Shown here: piece by piece, positions 61,128 through 64,000 of the stretch
How the letters are laid out: each line of letters begins with the position of its first letter
How positions within the stretch are numbered: the stretch's first letter is position 1
NCBI RefSeq assembly: GCF_038002225.1
Contig: NZ_JBBOCA010000001.1
Location: 2,976,001-3,040,000, forward strand
DNA: 64,000 bases
From: Paenibacillus sp. FSL R7-0204
GTDB lineage: Bacteria > Bacillota > Bacilli > Paenibacillales > Paenibacillaceae
Reading direction: 5' to 3'
Made by a program: the position numbers and the translations under genes
The notes under the pieces: model-generated
Seen by the model: the letters and a program-made list of their open reading frames with translations, nothing else
Database searches by the model: none
What the model was told of the DNA's origin: nothing

Positions 61128-61243
61128 GGAGGGGAATTTTGGAACTGGAGGAGCGGTAGCGACCGCCTTTGTCTGCGGATTTCAACCGTTAAAAACGGAG
61201 AAAATCAAGAAATCTGCAGAAGGGCAGCGGCCGGAAGTCCAAA
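61128..61243 (+). repeat. Structured dispersed repeat, copy B
   Basis: Begins GGAGGGGAATTTTGGAACTG and ends GGGCAGCGGCCGGAAGTCC. Contains CTGCGGATTTC ... GAAATCTGCAG (10 of 11 paired) around CCGTT-aaa-AACGG, and GCGGTagcgACCGC. Same family as copy A at 56164-56317 but in opposite orientation. Lies just after the kinase-associated lipoprotein gene. Confidence 0.75.
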
Positions 61244-61340
61244 ACTTCTCTGGAGTCACGGTTAATCCCAAAACATAAAAAACCATTAGTTCAATGTATA
61301 TTGATATTAGAATTTTCATGAAAATGAGTAGGATTTTATA

Positions 61341-61369
61341 TTCGCAACCGTTTTCACGTAGGGCATAAT
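61341..61369 (+). promoter_or_regulatory. Promoter of the mgl-type sugar transport operon
   Basis: TTCGCA (61341-61346), 17 bp, CATAAT (61364-61369). Start near 61376. Confidence 0.45.
61343..61356. promoter_or_regulatory. CcpA cre site overlapping the -35 of mglB
   Basis: CGCAACCGTTTTCA matches the cre consensus TGNAANCGNTNNCA at all defined positions but the first. Its place on the -35 region predicts repression in the presence of preferred carbon sources. Confidence 0.68.
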
Positions 61370-61371
61370 AA

Positions 61372-61401
61372 GGATGTACCCGGGACACACCGGGATCATC
61401 C
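61372..61401 (+). other. 5' leader hairpin of mglB
   Basis: GGATGtaCCCGG-gacaca-CCGGGatCATCC at or next to the predicted transcript start. No U-run; may stabilise the abundant binding-protein mRNA. Confidence 0.45.
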
Positions 61402-61435
61402 AAATAAAGAAATATCCTCAGGAGGTCAATTAGAC

Positions 61436-62506
61436 ATGAAAAAAATCACTTCCGTTTTACTTGCCAGTGCATTGCTGGGTGCTGCTCTCGCAGGCTGCGG
61501 CGGCAACAATAACAAGGCGGCTGACTCTGCTAACACAGGAACTGCGGCTAACACAGCGAATTCCGGTTCTACTGAGACTCCGAAGGTCGGCGTAGCGATC
61601 TATAAATTCGACGACACGTTCATGACGGGTGTCCGCAACGCCATCGATGCTGCTGCCAAGGGCATTGCCACGGTTGATATCGTAGACAGCCAGAATTCCC
61701 AGCCCACACAGAACGATAAGGTGGATCTGTTCATCACCAAGAAATATAACGGCATGCTGATCAATCCGGTAGACCGCACTGCTGCTGGCGTCATCATTGA
61801 CAAGGCTAAGACAGCGAACATTCCGGTGGTATTCCTGAACCGCGAGCCGCTGCCGGAAGATATGAAGAAATGGGATAAGGTCTACTATGTAGGCGCCAAG
61901 GCTGAAGAGTCCGGCACCATGTCCGGCCAGCTGATCGTGGATTACTGGAAGGCACACCCTGAAGCGGACAAGAACGGCGACGGCGTGCTGCAATATGTCA
62001 TGCTGAAGGGCGAACCGGGACATCAGGATGCCGAGCTGCGCACCACATATTCCATCCAGGCAATTGAAGATGCAGGCATCAAGGTAGAGAAGCTGGCAGA
62101 AGATACCGCTATGTGGGATCGTGTAAAAGGCCAGGAGAAAATGGCAGCCTTCCTCGGCTCCCACGGCGACAAGATTGAAGCCGTGCTGGCCAACAACGAT
62201 GACATGGCACTAGGCGCCATCGAAGCTCTGAAGGCTCAAGGCTACTTTAGCGGCGACAAATACATGCCGGTTGTAGGTGTGGATGCAACAGCTCCTGCGG
62301 TTCAGGCTTTGCAGGATGGAACCATGCTCGGTACCGTACTGAACGATGCCAACAACCAAGGTAAAGCAGCGATCACCCTGGCCGCTCTGCTGGCCAAAGG
62401 CGAAACACCAACCAAAGAGAATGTAGGCTTCGACATCACAGACAACCAGTTTGTATGGATCTCCTACAAAAAGATCACCAAAGACAACGTAGCGGACGCG
62501 CAATAA
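61436..62506 (+). CDS. mglB: Galactose/glucose-type sugar ABC transporter, substrate-binding lipoprotein
   Basis: 356 residues. Lipoprotein signal (VLLASALLGAALAGCGG, Cys about 21) and an Ala/Asn/Thr linker. Sugar-binding fold resembles MglB: KVGVAIYKFDDTFMTGVRNAI, ITKKYNGMLINPVDRTAA, VFLNREPLPE, and the calcium loop DKNGDGVLQYVMLKGEPGHQ. ANNDDMALGAIEALK and VVGVDATAPAVQALQDGTM complete it. ATG follows TCAGGAGG. CcpA site and promoter lie upstream; the ATPase gene follows. Galactose or glucose is the likely ligand from the MglB-type loop. Confidence 0.92.
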   Translation: MKKITSVLLASALLGAALAGCGGNNNKAADSANTGTAANTANSGSTETPKVGVAIYKFDDTFMTGVRNAIDAAAKGIATVDIVDSQNSQPTQNDKVDLFITKKYNGMLINPVDRTAAGVIIDKAKTANIPVVFLNREPLPEDMKKWDKVYYVGAKAEESGTMSGQLIVDYWKAHPEADKNGDGVLQYVMLKGEPGHQDAELRTTYSIQAIEDAGIKVEKLAEDTAMWDRVKGQEKMAAFLGSHGDKIEAVLANNDDMALGAIEALKAQGYFSGDKYMPVVGVDATAPAVQALQDGTMLGTVLNDANNQGKAAITLAALLAKGETPTKENVGFDITDNQFVWISYKKITKDNVADAQ

Positions 62507-62560
62507 ATCCGTTAACGGGTGCAGGGCTACAGATACAGATACGTATCATAGATACCAGTC

Positions 62561-62588
62561 CCGGAGGGCGCTGCATAGCGCTCTCCGG
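62561..62588 (+). other. Intercistronic hairpin between mglB and mglA
   Basis: CCGGAGGGCGCT-gcat-AGCGCTCTCCGG, a 12 bp stem with one G-U pair, no U-run. Such stems after binding-protein genes protect the upstream mRNA and lower expression of the ATPase gene. Confidence 0.6.
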
Positions 62589-62668
62589 AATTCCTTACGG
62601 GTAGGGAGCAGGATGGAACCGCTGTGCCTCTCATGGAAAAAGAAAAAAAGCGTAGGGGGCGTAACAAC

Positions 62669-64000
62669 ATGGCAAATACGGAATTTTTGCTGGAAATGAA
62701 CGGTATTACCAAAGAATTTCCCGGCGTGAAGGCGTTGGATGGAGTCAGCATTAAGGTTCGTCCGGGCTCGGTTCATGCACTTATGGGCGAGAACGGTGCA
62801 GGCAAGTCCACACTGATGAAATGTCTCTTTGGAATCTATTCACCGGATGCCGGTGAGATCTTCCTGGATGGCCAGAAGGCCTCCATCTCCAATTCGAGCG
62901 AAGCACTGAAGCACGGCATCTCGATGATCCATCAGGAGCTGCACCCTGTACCCTTCCGCAGCGTGATGGAGAACATCTGGCTGGGACGTTTTCCAACCAA
63001 GGGCATCGGGCCGCTTCAGTTCATTGACCACAAAAAAATGTTCACAGACACAGAAAATTTATTTAAAGATCTGGATATCGACCTGAATCCCGAAATGCTG
63101 GTGGGCAAGCTGTCTGTATCCAAGATCCAATCCATCGAAATCGCGAAGGCGGTCTCTTTTCACTCCCGCGTGATTGTTATGGATGAGCCAACCTCGTCCT
63201 TAACGAGCGTGGAAGTGGAGCATCTGTTCCGGATCATCCGGGACCTGCAAAAAAGAGGCGTAGCTATTATCTATATATCTCACAAAATGGAAGAAATCCT
63301 GGAGATCTCCGATGAAGTGACGATTATGCGTGATGGTAAAAAGATCGGCACCTGGCCTTCAGCCGAGCTGACCACGGACCTGATTATCTCCAAGATGGTC
63401 GGACGCGATCTGACGAACCGTTTCCCGGAGCGCACCAATGTTCCAGGCAAGGTGTTCATGAAGGTAGACGGTCTGACCTCACCTGAGCCCAGATCCTTCA
63501 AGGACGTGTCCTTCGAGCTGAGACGCGGGGAGATTCTGGGTGTCGGCGGTCTGGTCGGCGCGCAGCGAACCGAGGTTATTGAGGCGTTGTTTGGACTGCG
63601 CGCGGTGAAGTCCGGCTCCATCTCGATTGACGGCAAGAAGGTGAAGATTAACTCTCCGCAGGATGCCAAAAAACACGGGCTGGCCCTGTTGACCGAGGAG
63701 CGCCGCGTGACGGGGATTTTCCCGGTGCTGTCTGTGCATGAGAATGGAGCCATCGCCAACCTGGACCGTTACAAGACCCCTTATCTGCTGCTGAACGGCC
63801 GCAAGAAGAAGGTTGAAGTCGATAAAATGATTGAAAAGCTGCGCACCAAAACACCAACGACCAAGACGCAGATTATGAACCTCTCCGGCGGGAATCAGCA
63901 GAAGGTGCTGCTGGCCAGATGGCTGCTCACTGAGCCTGAGGTGCTGCTGCTCGATGAGCCGACACGCGGGATTGACGTCGGTGCGAAGTTCGAGATCTAT
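62669..64000 (+). CDS. mglA: Galactose/methyl galactoside-type ABC transporter ATPase (3' end outside window)
   Basis: 444 codons to the window edge. Double ABC ATPase of the monosaccharide (MglA/RbsA/XylG) type. First domain: Walker A MGENGAGKSTLMK (about 43), a degenerate signature LSVSKIQSIEIAKA in place of LSGGQ, and Walker B VIVMDEPTSSL. Second domain: a degenerate P-loop (VGGLVGAQRTEVIEALFG), signature LSGGNQQKVLLARWL and Walker B VLLLDEPTRGID. The asymmetry is normal for the family. ATG at 62669 has AGGGGG 9 nt upstream. The permease gene (mglC) presumably follows beyond the edge. Confidence 0.95.
   Translation, partial: MANTEFLLEMNGITKEFPGVKALDGVSIKVRPGSVHALMGENGAGKSTLMKCLFGIYSPDAGEIFLDGQKASISNSSEALKHGISMIHQELHPVPFRSVMENIWLGRFPTKGIGPLQFIDHKKMFTDTENLFKDLDIDLNPEMLVGKLSVSKIQSIEIAKAVSFHSRVIVMDEPTSSLTSVEVEHLFRIIRDLQKRGVAIIYISHKMEEILEISDEVTIMRDGKKIGTWPSAELTTDLIISKMVGRDLTNRFPERTNVPGKVFMKVDGLTSPEPRSFKDVSFELRRGEILGVGGLVGAQRTEVIEALFGLRAVKSGSISIDGKKVKINSPQDAKKHGLALLTEERRVTGIFPVLSVHENGAIANLDRYKTPYLLLNGRKKKVEVDKMIEKLRTKTPTTKTQIMNLSGGNQQKVLLARWLLTEPEVLLLDEPTRGIDVGAKFEIY

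Noticed and set aside
61063..61278. 71-codon plus-strand ORF
   Set aside because: Overlaps the end of the lipoprotein gene and copy B of the structured repeat; no independent support.
61361..61401. Intrinsic terminator before mglB
   Set aside because: The stem lacks a U-run and lies at the predicted transcript start, so a 5' leader hairpin fits better.

Overview
The window reads as a Gram-positive, endospore-forming bacterium of the Paenibacillus type. The evidence is gene order and content: a Bacillus-like chromosome core (ypiF-qcrABC-ypjA-ypjB, ypjD-dapB-mgsA-bshB1-bshA-cca-birA-panBCD-dinG, asnS-dnaD), bacillithiol genes, IDEAL, YpjB, SLH and copper-amine-oxidase-like stalk domains, a tandem dynamin, YesM/YesN-type sensory pairs, GC near 50-55 % with GC-rich patches, and intergenic DNA rich in short structured repeats. 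No rRNA, tRNA, CRISPR array, transposase or prophage gene was seen.

Layout. 1-5.8 kb: 3' end of tyrA, an intergenic stretch with a strong minus-strand small-RNA candidate, an ECF sigma/anti-sigma pair, a histidine phosphatase, a gamma-carbonic-anhydrase-like protein and small proteins. 5.8-11.9 kb: the menaquinol:cytochrome c oxidoreductase operon qcrABC, ypjA, ypjB, a convergent YitT-family gene, a MazG-like pyrophosphohydrolase and a TPR protein. 11.9-20.1 kb: lysine (dapB), methylglyoxal (mgsA), bacillithiol (bshB1, bshA), tRNA CCA addition (cca), biotin ligase (birA, without the usual N-terminal HTH) and pantothenate (panBCD). 20.1-34.0 kb: TPR protein, dinG, the redox repressor rex, an MtaD-like deaminase, ypmB, a nucleotidyltransferase, an FtsH-like protease with a membrane partner, hbd, ackA, asnS and dnaD. 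The Bacillus aspB position is occupied by other genes.

34.5-41.4 kb: amino-acid biosynthesis. proB-proA-proC on the minus strand sits behind a proline-type T-box leader. A LysR regulator is divergent from leuC-leuD. 41.6-49.6 kb: a cell-envelope block of two tandem N-acetylmuramoyl-L-alanine amidases, a GerMN lipoprotein and an SLH-domain surface protein, then nth and a small protein. Both amidases have an ECF-like promoter, GCAACTTTT-N12-CGTC, resembling the sequence upstream of the sigma gene at 1.4 kb; this suggests one envelope-stress regulon. 50-53.7 kb: a tandem bacterial dynamin (DynA type) split by an apparent frameshift. 54.1-55.8 kb: purT and a GNAT acetyltransferase.

56.6-64 kb: a sugar module. 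An AraC-type response regulator, a YesM-type histidine kinase and a sugar-binding-like lipoprotein overlap as one operon, followed by a CcpA-site-controlled mglB and mglA (cut by the window end). This looks like a three-component sugar sensor next to its transporter.

The most unusual material lies between genes: the small RNA at 938-1030; several families of 13-26 nt repeats that each recur at a 50-52 bp period; and two inverted copies of a ~115-155 nt structured element flanking the sensor operon.
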